Of a stretch of DNA of 64,000 nucleotides, positions 37,734-48,772 are shown in pieces. Position numbers and translations under genes: made by a program. The stretch spans positions 5,736,334 to 5,800,333 of the forward strand of contig NW_020312894.1 of assembly GCF_003265705.1 (NCBI RefSeq), in the 5' to 3' direction. The DNA comes from Callorhinus ursinus. Lineage: Eukaryota > Chordata > Mammalia > Carnivora > Otariidae. The stretch's first letter is position 1. Each line of letters starts with the position of its first letter. Below the pieces are notes generated by a model that saw nothing but the letters and a program-made list of their open reading frames with translations, had not been told where the DNA came from and did no database searches.

Positions 37734-37932
37734 GGGGCGCCTGGATGGCTCAGTCAGTTGAGCGTCTGCCTTCAGCTCAGGGTCCTGGGATCAAGCCCTG
37801 CGTCGGGCTCCCTGTTCAGTGGGAAGCCTGCTTCTCCCTCTCCTCCCTACTCGTGCTCTCTCTCTCATGCTATCTCTGTATGTCTCTCTCTGAAATAAAT
37901 AAAATAAAAAACTTAAAAAAAAAAAAAAAAAA
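37734..37932 (+). mobile_element. can-SINE, sense +, internal deletion
   Basis: The copy lacks about ten bases of the head-proximal body (tcagctcaggg joins directly to tcctggg, without gtcatgatccc). The A tail is long (37915-37932). Flanking repeats are only loosely alike. It is antisense to DOCK1. Confidence 0.93.
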
Positions 37933-38934
37933 GAACATGCCCTGCAACAAGGCCCTGGCAAAAAAGGCAAGTGGGAGCTAAACCCAGCCCACACTCTGCT
38001 CACCAAGCCATGTGCCCAGGCGCTGCTTGCGTCTCACTCAACCAGAGGACGGGCACCCTCTTTCTAATTCACACAAAAGCACCACAGGTCGGTGTTGCTC
38101 TGGAGCTGTGGGAGAGGCCCCTTGTTGAGCCAGGCACCTAACCCACGGCTGTGTCCTCCAGGAGAGCAGACCACATGAAAGGGACACCCACAGGAAAGCA
38201 AGGGGAGATTATCACGGCAGGTGACATGGACGCTCGAGATCCCCACTGGGGACACCAGGGTGCCGCGGACGGGCTCTCAAATTTCACTCAGGTCCCAAAA
38301 CCTGCCAAAGGAATGAAGGTCCCCAGAATGAATGTGACTCAGAAGACATTTTTCAAGGACCTGCGGGACGTTGGGAGGTGATCATTTACCGAGGTCAGAG
38401 GCAGAGAAATGTTTCATAACACCATTCGAAACTCCTGCGGCCTTTCAAACACCTTTTCTTTCTCACAAATACCAGCTTGCTCAATGATCTTAGTTCATAA
38501 ACGAGTAACTTAATGACACAATTCAATTTGTTATAACACGATTTAAACACAGAGATTAAGCTCTCCTGATTACGTTGGGTTTAAAACACTTTCCTCAAAG
38601 GAGAAAATGAGGCCAATTTTCAAAGAAAAAGTGCATTTTAGGTTGACTTTTGTTTAACCAGAGGAGCTAAAAACAAAAGAGATTAGCACACATTCTGTGT
38701 GAAACAATAGGAACAGATGTCCGGGGGTGTCTGAGGCCTCGCTGTCCACATTAAACATCTAGAACCTCTGGGTCCAGGGTTCGGGATAATTTGGGCTAAA
38801 CAACAAAAAATGTCAACTGTGACAAATAAACATGTGGACGTCAACCTAAAATGGGCCAAAGCCCAGAGAGGAGCTCAGAACAGATGAGCGTGGGAAGCTT
38901 CCTGGTTCTGTGTGAAGACTGCCGGCCTCCCTGT

Positions 38935-38957
38935 CCCCCCCCCCCACCCCCCCCCCC
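38935..38957 (-). repeat. Double homopolymer C11-A-C11 (G11-T-G11 in the transcript)
   Basis: Two 11-base C runs are separated by one A on the plus strand. The DOCK1 transcript would carry G11-U-G11, preceded by more G runs (ggcgggagggatgg). This is a plain candidate for a G-quadruplex and a likely site of length variation. Confidence 0.9.
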
Positions 38958-40226
38958 ATCCCTCCCGCCACCCCGCACCCTTCACCACTGCCTAACAGGC
39001 ACACAGACATCGGGGCAGCCCGGGTCACCACCGAAGAAAACACAGAGCTCCACGAGGCAAACCCACACGCCTTGCAGCTCTGTCTCAGGTCTCCCTGGAA
39101 GGCACAGAGGCAGGCTTGCCAGTGAGCCCCAGAGAAACGTTCACTTTAGCTTCGAGGACAAAAAAACCAGCCAGCGACATTGCCCAGGGGCACTTCAGTT
39201 CAGGAAGGCACCTGTAGTCCCCTTGGGGAAAAAAAAAAAATGTTCTTGTCTCTTAGTTCTCACTGTGACCTGGAAACACCTGTCCTCCTCGACTCCCAGG
39301 AATTGGGCCCCCTGGTATCAGCTCTGGTGACACAGATTTGCACCCCGACACCAGTGAGCCTGGCAGAGGCAGGCTGTGGGTCCTCCTGCTGGCCTGACAC
39401 CAATCTCCACTTCTGTGTGACTCTGTGATAGAAGTTTCTCAAAATCTGATGGCTCTGCAAGAGAAACTCAATCCAACGGGAGCCTGGGGTCTGGGGACTG
39501 GTGCTCCCAGTCTGAGGGTGGCTCCAATCAAAACAGCTTTAATTGGAGCTCCCTGTGGTTTTTAATTAAAGGGCAAATCAGAGAGCTGGTAATTGATGAG
39601 AAGGTAGGTCCTGGGTCAGCTTAAACTGCTCTGTCTACAGAGGCCACGGTTCATTAACGCTTTAGTTGGGGTTTTTGTTTTGTTGTTTGCCAGGGAGGGG
39701 GCTGGCCGGTTCACACCAAAGAAAGCCAAAGGTTTCTCACTCCCCCAGAACATTCTTCAAACTCAATTCATACTCTCCTTTATAACAATGGGAAACGAGT
39801 CAAGAGAATCGTTTCTTAAAAGGCTAGGGACATAAGGTAACTAGATAATGAAAGAAGGTCTACCCACTTAAGCTCTACTGAGTTTGTGACAAGTCTGCAT
39901 CTGACCAAGGACTGAAGGGTGGGTTGTCCCACCGGTACTAAGAGCAGCCTTAGGTGGGAGAAGTTCTGAAGGTGACTTCCCCTTGAGCCGGAGGCAAGGC
40001 CTCCATAAACAGCTGTTTTCTGGCAACAGTCCTGGCCAGCCCGAGTGCCAACTGTCCCCAGCCCAGGGTGATTGATTCATTGCCTCTGCCAACAGAAGGT
40101 CAGCTGCTGGGAAACCTGTCAGCGTGGGATTAAAAACGATGAGTGCGAGACATGGAGTCAGGAGGAAAAATCCCTTCCATTACAAAACTGAAGAGAGATC
40201 CGTCTCCAAAACGAAGCCACAGCCTC

Positions 40227-40260
40227 GGGGGCGGTGGGGGGGGTGGGGGGGGGTGAAGGG
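40227..40260 (+). repeat. G-rich tract
   Basis: Runs of 5, 8 and 9 G, plus shorter ones, lie within 34 bp of the plus strand (the non-transcribed side for DOCK1). Confidence 0.9.
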
Positions 40261-40671
40261 GAGCCCCAGGAAACCACGTGCCAGGACTGAGCGTGCAACA
40301 TGGGCACAGAAGGGAGAGTCAAGGGCGCACGTGGAGCTGGGCTGTGTCGGGTGTCTCCATGTTTCTCTGAGCAGCAAAGAGGAAGTAACAGACGGTGGAC
40401 AGTAACCGTATTCTCTTGTAAAATCCTTCAAGTGCTTTCAAAAATGGCTAGGAGGAGAGGGGAGGGCTGGAGAAGACTCAGGAAGGCAAACAACTTGCTT
40501 CCAAGTCTCATAAACTCTGGGCTCTTTGCAAACATTTCATTGTGTCCCACTCAGCCTTCCCCGCTCACCCAGGAGGTTGGCTCTCAGCAATGCTTACAAG
40601 GGAGACCAGCAAGAAAACCTCCGTACACTGTACATACACTGTACACACAGATCATGACCCAACACTGCCCG

Positions 40672-40845
40672 CATCACCATCCCCATCAGCAGCATCACCA
40701 CCACCACCATCCTCATTCTCATCATCACTGTCATCATCATCATCACCACCATCATCACCACCACGAGCCCCATCACCAACATCACCACCACCACCACCAT
40801 CACCATCCTCATTGCCATCACCACCACCACCATCATCATCGTCAA
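40672..40845. repeat. CAT/CAC trinucleotide repeat tract, imperfect
   Basis: About 58 triplets, mainly CAT and CAC, with interruptions such as CTC and GAG, run across 174 bp. In the transcript they read as AUG/GUG. The nearest edge is 83 nt downstream of the W10 donor. The tract makes a histidine-rich or Ser/Pro-rich open frame on the plus strand and a Met/Val-rich one on the minus strand; neither is a gene. Confidence 0.95.
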
Positions 40846-40927
40846 ACTAAAATGCAAACCATACAGCACTGTCCCAAGTTCATGTAACAGGTGAACATCT
40901 GTAGCAATAAAACAATAGAATACATAC

Positions 40928-41007
40928 CCTGGCCCTTGTGGTTGACTTCTTTGGCAGCAATGACTTTGTTTATAACAGTCTGAAGGAAGTCATTCTCCCC
41001 CGCCACC
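40928..41007 (-). CDS. DOCK1: DOCK1 exon W10: linker before DHR-1
   Basis: This 80-bp exon codes for about residues 354-379: VAGENDFLQTVINKVIAAKE followed by VNHKGQ, with a split Gly380. The donor is GTATGT, followed 83 nt later in the intron by a 174-bp run of CAT/CAC-type triplets (GUG/AUG in the transcript). Losing 80 bp would shift the frame. Confidence 0.97.
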
Positions 41008-44000
41008 CTGGGTGAAAAACGGGATGACATGTTCAGCGGCTTGTGTCGAATGGCGTCGTCCAACGCGAGCCTGGAGGGCACGGGACGACCAAGACCACAG
41101 GAGACAAAGGGGCACAGAGACCCAGAGGTCACGGTAACAAGGGAACACAAGAGATCATCGTCACCGAATGCGAGAGAGTCATCATGAGTCAACGCACGAC
41201 AAAGGACAAAATAGGTGACAAGAGAGACAGGGAAGAGCATTGATCAGGAAAATGCTGAACCACACGAGAGAAGTAAAGCAAACGAGGTCGACCCGATCCC
41301 CAGGAAATAAACATGCACCAAGCCTCCACTCCATTTCTACCAGATAATAAAAAAGGGCGCTTATCTGAAAATAATGTGGTTGGACAGCATTTAATCGCAA
41401 GGAATGTTTACCTCTGTTTCTTCGATTTCAATAATTCCTGGCCATGGCATAGGTCATAGGGGCAGGTGGTGCGAAGGGAAAAGCAAAATCAAGACCAAAA
41501 AAAGATCCCTACAACCTGACTGCTTGGGGAACTTGGGTGGCGACCACTCTACTCCATCAGACTGTGTACCCAATGTGGCCTCAGATAATTAAGTGTGAGA
41601 AGAATGGCACAGTCTTTGGAGAAGATATAACTACCATGTCTGAAAGGTGAAACTACGACCCAATTATGAATGTAACCATCAACATTTGGGGATCCCGTGG
41701 ACCATGAATTTTTCATAGAAGCTACACTAAGACCAAGAGATAAGTACAAACAGGCAACATGTGCAAAGAGAAATACCATGTAGCACAGCAAAGCACAGTA
41801 TGCAATGAGCAAGAAAATGTACGTCAAGTACATAATGTTTAAAATCATTTCCAGAACCAAGGACAAGAGTTATTCATCACATGAGCCCACATTACTCAAG
41901 AGAGCTGAGGACTGTTTTAATTTACTTCACCAAGTTAAACAAGACCGAAAGAAAGAGATGTCCTCTGTTTCCTTCCCTAAAACTTATCCTGTGATATAAT
42001 AAATCAGTTTTAATGGAGCAAAAAACGGTTTCATTAGCATGGCATTTCCCAAAGAACTGGTTTCATTGCTTATTTTGCTATTAAAATCATGCTGCTCTTT
42101 TGTTTCAAACACTGGAAATATTAATCTGTATATTAGACTTCTTTTAATGGAGCAAGGAATCACAAATTACAAGAGCTGAACATGTAATAATTATTTTTCT
42201 TAAAATGGGTGTTTTGCTATAAGACAGAAAAAGATGGCAGCAATATGCTATCTCAGGCAGCTCCTAACATGTCCCAGTGAAACTTAGACTAGTGAATCTA
42301 AAACTAATAACCCCCCTAACTTCTCAAACAATAACCCACAGGTTTTTTTTTTTTCCCCCTTGACTTTTCCCAGAAGATACTAGCAGGCAACAGGTAATTT
42401 CAACTCAGTGGTACATTAGGGCATCAAGAAACTCTGAGGTCTAATATATAAAACAGCATTCAAAACAGCACGGGGCTGCATTATTTCTCATGGGCAAAAG
42501 AAGCAACTTAATATTATCATTTTATGAGGGTATATTTTATTTATTACCTCAATATCTGCCCATGTTCAAAGACATGTTTCCTTTGTTCACTGAGGAAACT
42601 TCCAGATTCTGCAGAACTGAGCTCCCTTTGTGACTATCTTCACAGGGTGTGATTCCAAGACAGCACCATCCAACAGGACGTTCATTCTGCGATGACGGGA
42701 ATGTTCTAGATCCGCACTGACAAATATGGTAGCCACCAGCTACCTATGGGACTAAACACTTTAAATGGGACTAGAGTAACTGAGGAACTAAGTATTTAAT
42801 TTTATTTAACTGTCAATAATTTACATAGCTACATGTAGCTCGTGGTTACCATATTAGACAGAAGGCAGAAGAGCAACTCTAACAGAATGAAGCTAGAAAA
42901 GACCTGTGCCTCCAGTTGTGTGTGGTGAGATACCCATTTCACGCTGGTTAATGCAGGGTTTTCTGTTATTCTCATGTTGAGAAGACTACAAAAATTTCCA
43001 CTGAGCCATGTTTTAGGACGCTATCTGACTAGATCACCTGCCTGCAAAGAAAACCACTCTAATCCCATCCTGCACAAGTGGTTCTCAAGCCTGAGGCTGA
43101 GTATGGGGATCCCTCATGCAAGAATGGGTGGTACAAAGGGAAGCCAAGCTCATAGCTCTTGCCCACCTTACCCCCAGAGAGACTCCTTCAGCTACCCACT
43201 GAGTATCACCAGTCTCCAAGCCTCCTCAGCCAACACCTGAACCCAAGGTACAATTCCTAAAATTTGTTTCAAGCCTGGAACCACTTAAGTAAAAACAGAA
43301 ATGAGAAGAGGCAGAAGGCAGAGCACTCCGACAGGTCATTCTAACATGCCTTATGGTCTCCTCTTCTAAGATTTCACACCCTCAGGAGGAAACTGTCACT
43401 TCTGATTAACCTAAACCACTCTAATCCCTCTTTCTTTCTCTCCACGGCTGTCTGAGATGGAGAAGTGCCCAGTGAAGTGGCCACAGACCATTATGCAGGT
43501 ACTCTCTTGCTTTAATCTCCAAGGAAATAACCGATTCTTTCGACCTTTTCCACGGGATCTACCTTCCAATCAGAGAATCGATTTAACAAATCTCCTCCAA
43601 ATGTTTTCCAAGCTTCCCACATCTCTCCACACACTTAGCTTCAGAACTAGATAGGCCCTAAGAATGGCAAGCACAGACCTAGTCCACTCTAGGCAACCAG
43701 AGATAGAAAATCAGCAGCATGATTATTTGCTTCAAGCATTATTTCTCGCCTTACAAAAGAATTCATCATTATTTTGTTTGGTTTTCTATTTTAAAAGGAG
43801 CAACCTCCTCCCGTGATGAATTTGAAAGTACTGTATTTTGAGTATGTGAATAGCTACTAGAATGCATCAATGATGCAAGGAAACATGCGTGCTCAAAGTA
43901 GAAGGGTATTTCTGCGTGTCCTTGGTGATAAGGTGACTCCCCTGAATCACAGGGAAAATCTTCTACATGCAAGACCATAAAGCAACTTTAACCCAAGATT

Positions 44001-44176
44001 CTTGGGGTTATAAAAATGCCATGCACTACGGCAGTGACTACCCAGATTCTTCATTATTATAAAAGAATCGATCTCTACTTGTGCTGAATTAATAAACTTA
44101 TTTTCGAAGAGAATTATTACACACGTTTTCCATATTCTATCTGGTTAAGTGCTCTCTCTGATGGCTCCATACTTAC
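41008..44176 (-). other. DOCK1 intron W9-W10
   Basis: This contains a MER5A-type remnant (42660-42870) and otherwise no assigned repeat. The A/T-rich stretch 41980-42240 is discussed as a possible conserved non-coding element. Confidence 0.8.
42660..42870 (+). mobile_element. MER5A-type hAT DNA transposon remnant
   Basis: The pieces gcaccatccaacaggacgtt, ctgcgatgacgggaatgttc, tatggtagccaccagctacc and gctcgtggttaccatattag match MER5A, including its terminal inverted sequence. It is non-autonomous and ancient. Confidence 0.75.
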
Positions 44177-44249
44177 GGCTGAAAGGGGATGAAATGCTGC
44201 TTGTCTTCATCATCTACTTTCCCATTTATTATATCTGTTACGTCCATCA
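44177..44249 (-). CDS. DOCK1: DOCK1 exon W9: linker before DHR-1
   Basis: This 73-bp exon supplies the end of Val329 and about residues 330-352 (MDVTDIINGKVDDEDKQHFI, then PFQ), plus two bases of Pro353. The acceptor is tccccag and the donor GTAAGT. The block contains an acidic DDED run. It was found by translating between W8 and W10, where the frame required one more exon. Confidence 0.95.
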
Positions 44250-44491
44250 CTGGGGACAAGAAAAGAACATTGTTTTGTTTAAGTGCTATAACCAGAGAAA
44301 ACAAACAAACAGAGGAACATCAGATTGTCTTCTGACAAACAACGGCATAAACCACACAGTGGCATTTTTTTTTATATCTGAGTTTAAAGCATTTCCACGT
44401 TCAAAAGAAAAATGGAGTTATCTGAAAACACTGGCCCAAATGGGGGTGGGGTTAAAATGGCAGAGTTCCACTTAGTAAATTCCTTTGCCTC

Positions 44492-44741
44492 GGGGTGCCA
44501 AGGTGGCTCAGTCAGTTAAGCGTCTGCCTTGGGCTCAGGTCATGATCCCAGGGTCCTGGGACCAAATCCCACATCGGGCTCCCTGCTCAGTGGGGAGCCT
44601 GCTTCTCCCTCTCCCTCTGCCTCTCCCCCACTTGTACTCTCTCTCTCTCAAATAAAATTTTTTTAATTTAAAATAATTTTTAAAACAAATTAAATAAATA
44701 AGTAAATAGATAAATAAATTCATTCATTCATTCATTCATTC
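44492..44741 (+). mobile_element. can-SINE with extended A/T-rich tail and (ATTC)n
   Basis: The head reads GGGGTGCCAAGGTGGCTCAG. The tail continues as AAT/TAAA-rich sequence and ends in seven ATTC units (44718-44745). Target-site repeats attcctttgcct (44479-44490 and 44742-44753) are perfect. The tail microsatellite therefore lies inside the inserted unit or arose from the start of its target repeat. It is antisense to DOCK1. Confidence 0.93.
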
Positions 44742-44774
44742 ATTCCTTTGCCTAGGATGCAACAGACACTCTGG

Positions 44775-44910
44775 AGCTACACTGCCCAACAGCATATCGT
44801 GTGATGATGAGATGTTCTAGAACCACAAGCACCTGAAATGTGGTGGTGGAACAGAATTTTTCCTTTGATTTCATTCATTTACATAATAGTCACCTGTGGC
44901 CAGGGCCAAC
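44775..44910 (+). mobile_element. MER5-type hAT remnant (diverged)
   Basis: The pieces gctacactgcccaacagcat, gatgagatgttctagaacca and acctgaaatgtggtggt follow the MER5A order (tgtccaata, gaaatgttcta, cttgaaatgtggc). It starts right after the SINE target repeat. Confidence 0.5.
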
Positions 44911-45059
44911 CACATTGGTTGGCCCTGCTCTCGGGCATCCAAAAGTTCTCGAATTCCCCCAAGTGACATCACAATGGTAAAGTCGCTGCCCTCCACCCAC
45001 CCACCCCGTGCCTGCATCTGTGGCTGCTCTTTCAAGGGGCACTGGACAGCGAATCCTCA

Positions 45060-45175
45060 CAATCACCTCCCACACAACTGAGGAAATTCAGTCTCAAGGA
45101 CACTATCGAATGACCTTGCCCAAAGTGAGATAGCCAGAAAATCTCCGATGCTCAAGCTCTGACCACACAGCCAGA
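45060..45175 (-). repeat. MIR-like remnant
   Basis: The pieces actgaggaaattcagtctca and gaccttgcccaaagtgagat fit a reverse-orientation MIR core. Confidence 0.55.
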
Positions 45176-46794
45176 GACCCCCAAGAAGAAGAGCCCTGGA
45201 CACTCAGCTTTCTCTGCTCAATCGACACCCTTGACCAAAGAGAGGTGAGCCACATGCCTGCCTCTCTCTTCGTGGTGCCTTCCTTGGTGACCACAGTCAT
45301 ATACTGAAAACGTGGACAATTTCCATTTTTACCACCTGCCCCCCAAGAAAGGGGGAAGACTTTGTAGGAACAAAAGAGATGCAATGCCACCTCCTGGTTC
45401 ATTCGGTGGAGTCCACGGAGACTCCTGAACCTCCTGAGCGTGTCCCGAGGGAGAACACGGCCCCACACATTCTGCTAAACCAGTGCTCCTCACAGAGCGA
45501 AGAGCCTTACGCATACGTTTAGAGAGGCAGGCCAAAGAAGCACAAATGAATTGGAACATCAGGTTGTGGGTGTTCTGAAATGTATGGCCTGGGCTGCAGT
45601 CTCCACCTCCTAGAAGATGCTCCCAGCTTTAAGCCTTCTTAGAGGCCACTGATCGGCACTAGATGAACCTATCATTAAGATGCTCCCATGCCCAAGACCA
45701 CACTTCTACCACCAGTTTGGAAAGACATGGCTCTGGGCCATGGCAAGAGGAGTCTGAGCCTCGGCACCACCTGCTGCTGGCAATCCACAATGGACCGCCT
45801 GCCTGTGTGTCTGCACACCTCTCCCCTTGGTCGCGGGGCTGATCCCGCCAGGTCAGTGCATCTCCCTGGTCATACAACCCCGGTATCTGGCCTTGGGAAC
45901 ACATCAGGAACCCAGCCAAGTCTCGCAGGAAGGCAGCGAGGGAGCAAGGACTGCAACTTGCATCCAAGCACCAGTCAGAAGGCAGCCTTTGTCCTCTATG
46001 TCCTGGAAGTGACAGCCCTCCCAGAGGCCCCTCCCAAGCCTGGGGGCTGAAGGCTGCGACAATGTGACCAGCGTTCACGGGATGTCTCCCTCATGGCTGC
46101 TCGTCAGCACGCTGCCCTGTGCCAAGGAAGTTCTTGCTGTGGTTGGGATTCTGGCACAAGCCCAGCTACACGGAATCAGGAATGACGTATGTTTTAATCA
46201 CGCTTTTTGTTTTTTTCATAATTTTTATACCCCCGCTGTTCCACTGTATTAGAAGAGAAATGTGACATAATATTTTCCACAGAAGGCTGAGAACTGTAGG
46301 CTTAAACGTCCACGAACACACTGTTCATCTGCGCTCTGTCGACACAAACAGGCAGAAGTTACTCTGGATAAAACCTCCAAATTAAGTTCCTATTCCACAA
46401 GGGGCAGAAGCTGATTACCAAAAAGGTGATCAACCGTCTGAGGCCGAGAAGTGTACTTTCCGAACCAGAAAGAGAACAGCAGGTGGGAAGCCGTCCTGAG
46501 TAGAGTAGAGGCTCGCACTACTTCAGGATGGCCCCACTGGACATGCTCAACGCCACGTGTACCACAAGGAGGAAAGGCAGTCTGACGGCAGCGTCCCGCC
46601 AGGTGCCGCATGGCCCACAGTGGCTCACAGGTGATGTTGGTTAAAGCAGCAATTCTAATTTAATTGGCAGGCTGTGGGACCTGGGCAAGAATATTTTTTA
46701 ATAGTTCCCTAAACCCTTCTCGTGTACAGTTAGGGTCAGAAATCACTGTATTAAAATATTTACCTTCTGCACCAAAAACATATAGCTTCCTTCA

Positions 46795-47010
46795 CCTTCC
46801 CCCAGCAGACCTGGGGGACACTCTCACCTACCCCCAGCAGATTGGGGGGACACCTTCACCTTCCCCCAGCAGACTGGGGACACCTTCACCTTNNNNNNNN
46901 NNCCCCCAGCAGACTGGGGACACCTTCACCGTTCCCCAGCAGACTGGGGACACCTTCACCTTTCTCCAGCAGACTGGGAACACCTTCGCTTTCCCCGAGC
47001 AGATGTGACT
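46795..47010. repeat. 30-bp minisatellite, interrupted by assembly gap
   Basis: About six to seven copies of a 30-bp unit built on cagcagactggggacacctt plus cacctt and a C-rich joint. Ten N (46893-46902) fall inside the array, so the true copy number is unknown. Because 30 is a multiple of three, the plus strand keeps an open frame with a repeating PQQTGDTFTF peptide, which is a by-product and not a gene. Confidence 0.93.
46893..46902. other. Assembly gap (10 N)
   Basis: Ten N in a row sit within the minisatellite array, which points to a repeat the assembler could not resolve. The stated length is probably a placeholder. Confidence 0.99.
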
Positions 47011-47485
47011 AGTCTCTCCCTTTTCTTGAGCTGTTACCAAAATAACAGAACACAAATATGGGGGACAGATGGCAGCTATTTGATGATAACCATGTCCTCC
47101 TCACGCTCCGTTCTCCTTCTACCTCTTCATCACTTTGACTATTCAGTGCAAATTTACTCCTAAATCAATCAATCACCAAGTCCAGAAACCCTAAAAACTT
47201 CCAGTGACTGGCTTTCCTCCGGGCTGAGAATGTGGGTCAGGGTCTCCCTCAGGAGATGGGATCTGCTCAAAAACCAAATATATGATTTATATCTGAAACT
47301 TGCAGACTGAAGCATCCTGGGCTGCGCGTCCACAGAAACCACACAGAAAAGAATGAAGAGATTTTTTTTCTAACAGAAGAGCTTATAAATCAAAGCAGCC
47401 CACTGTCCAATACTCAGCAGCAGCTCCTATGCAGAGTGAATGTGATGATCTTGAAACTCTCAGGAAAAGGAGAGAAATGCATTAC

Positions 47486-47621
47486 CGGCCACTCCGAAAG
47501 GCCTCCGCAAGCCCGAGGTCAGTTTTCTGGTGTTGTTGTCCCTCAGCTCCATGCGACCCACTCGAACGATTTGACAAACAAAACTGATTTTGTCCCTTTT
47601 CAGGTCTTTGCTTCCGAGGTC
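47486..47621 (-). CDS. DOCK1: DOCK1 exon W8: linker before DHR-1
   Basis: This 136-bp exon codes for about residues 284-328. It begins [20 protein letters not shown], continues with [14 protein letters not shown] and ends RRPFGVA plus the first base of Val329. Compared with human DOCK1 from memory it has Asp where human has Glu in KREK, a conservative change. The acceptor is attctag and the donor GTAATG. Confidence 0.96.
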
Positions 47622-48006
47622 CTAGAAATAATAATTTCCATAAATTATTTTGGAGAACCATTACTCGGTGCAGGTTCAATTGAGAAAGAAGGACTGAGAG
47701 CCTCTTCTCTGACCAGTTTTTAGCATATGAATAAGTTATTCACATCACCAAAAGGAACTGAGTAACAATAGCCAATTAATGTTAAGGTATCTGAGAGTGC
47801 TGGGGTAAACCTCTGTCATGGGGAATCGAAGGCAAGCTAGAGACGCAGAACAGTTCTGGGAAGACATTTTGTTATTACTGAATTCCCGTGGGTTACAGGC
47901 ATCCCAGGGATCCATATTCCAGTGGGTAGGGGAGTCAGAGGGAGGTCATTAAAAATAATCATTAGGATGGTGAATGATGCAAAGGAACTCCTTTGGGTGT
48001 ACTTAC
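47622..48006 (-). other. DOCK1 intron W7-W8 (385 bp)
   Basis: I see no repeat or element here apart from splice signals. Confidence 0.85.
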
Positions 48007-48088
48007 AGTAAAGACAGCTCGCAAATTATGTAATCTGTCTATATCTTTAGGCAATCCTGAACTTGACCAGCGAACCAGGTAGTTTTCA
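48007..48088 (-). CDS. DOCK1: DOCK1 exon W7: linker before DHR-1
   Basis: This 82-bp exon codes for about residues 257-283: [20 protein letters not shown] followed by NLRAVFT. It begins with the third base of Ser256 and ends on a complete codon with donor GTAAGT. It is separated from W8 by a 385-bp intron. The sequence agrees with human DOCK1 as I recall it. Confidence 0.97.
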
Positions 48089-48562
48089 CTTGAAAACAAA
48101 AGAAATAAGAGCAAATTCACTTTCCAAATACAGCACGGCACGAAACAGACACCCACATTGATTTATGATTACCACCACGGAAGTCCACGATGCAGGCAAC
48201 CACATGAGCTCAGAAATGTCAGCCACGCCACACAGAGCTGCTCTTCCATTAACATGTAAGTCATCTCCCACACAAGGTTAACAGTTGAGAACGGTCAGTA
48301 CAAAACCCCTGAGAGGCTGTCATTTGGGATGTCTAGGGCTACAGTTGTAGTGGAACTATTTGCAAATGTCATTTCAAAGTTTATTATTTTAAAAGCACTA
48401 CTAGTGTATTTAGACTGCCTATAATCTAAAATTCACCATTCATTCATTTATAGTATAAAAGAAATGCCGCACATCTATTTCATAGCCTATAATAACCAAA
48501 TATGCCAAATACACAAATTGAATCCTAACAGGAAGCAATGAAGTCCGTATCAGAAATGATGA

Positions 48563-48772
48563 GGGGCGCCTGGGTGGCTCGGTCGTTAAGCGTCTGCCTT
48601 CGGCTCAGGTCATGATCCCAGGCTCCTGGGATCGAGCCCCGCGTCGGGCTCCCTGCTCCGCGGGAAGCCTGCTTCTCCCTCTCCCACTCCACCTGCTTGT
48701 GTTCCCTCTCTCGCTGTGCCTCTCTGTCAAATAAATAAATAAAATCTTTAAAAAAAAAAAAGAAAGAAAGAA
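48563..48772 (+). mobile_element. can-SINE, young type, sense +
   Basis: This is a full-length copy with intact ctctgtcaaataaataaata before the A tail and a short (GAAA)n at its end. Flanking agaaatgatga and agaaatgagga are the likely target repeats. It is antisense to DOCK1, and its 3' part offers a TTTGACAG acceptor-like site to the transcript. Confidence 0.94.

Larger units (their letters stand above)
35036..40927 (-). other. DOCK1 intron W10-W11
   Basis: This is the longest complete intron here (5.9 kb). It holds a (GT)n tract (36032-36049), a GC-rich block (36730-37400), a can-SINE (37734), a double C11 tract (38935-38957), a G-rich tract (40227-40260) and a CAT/CAC triplet run (40672-40845). 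A/T-rich unassigned sequence lies at 38400-38700 and 39520-39640. Confidence 0.8.
44250..47485 (-). other. DOCK1 intron W8-W9
   Basis: This contains a can-SINE with an (ATTC)n tail (44492), a MER5-type remnant (44775), a MIR-like remnant (45060) and a 30-bp minisatellite with a 10-N gap (46795-47010). The remainder shows nothing recognisable. Confidence 0.8.

Noticed and set aside
40300..40887. Histidine-rich 195-codon open frame
   Set aside because: The His-rich part is a translation of the CAT/CAC triplet tract. All frames of that tract are open.
46664..47008. Protein with repeated PQQTGDTFTF decapeptide, or a CRISPR-like array
   Set aside because: It is a 30-bp minisatellite: units are directly adjacent with no unique spacers, the genome is mammalian, and the frame is open only because 30 is a multiple of three.
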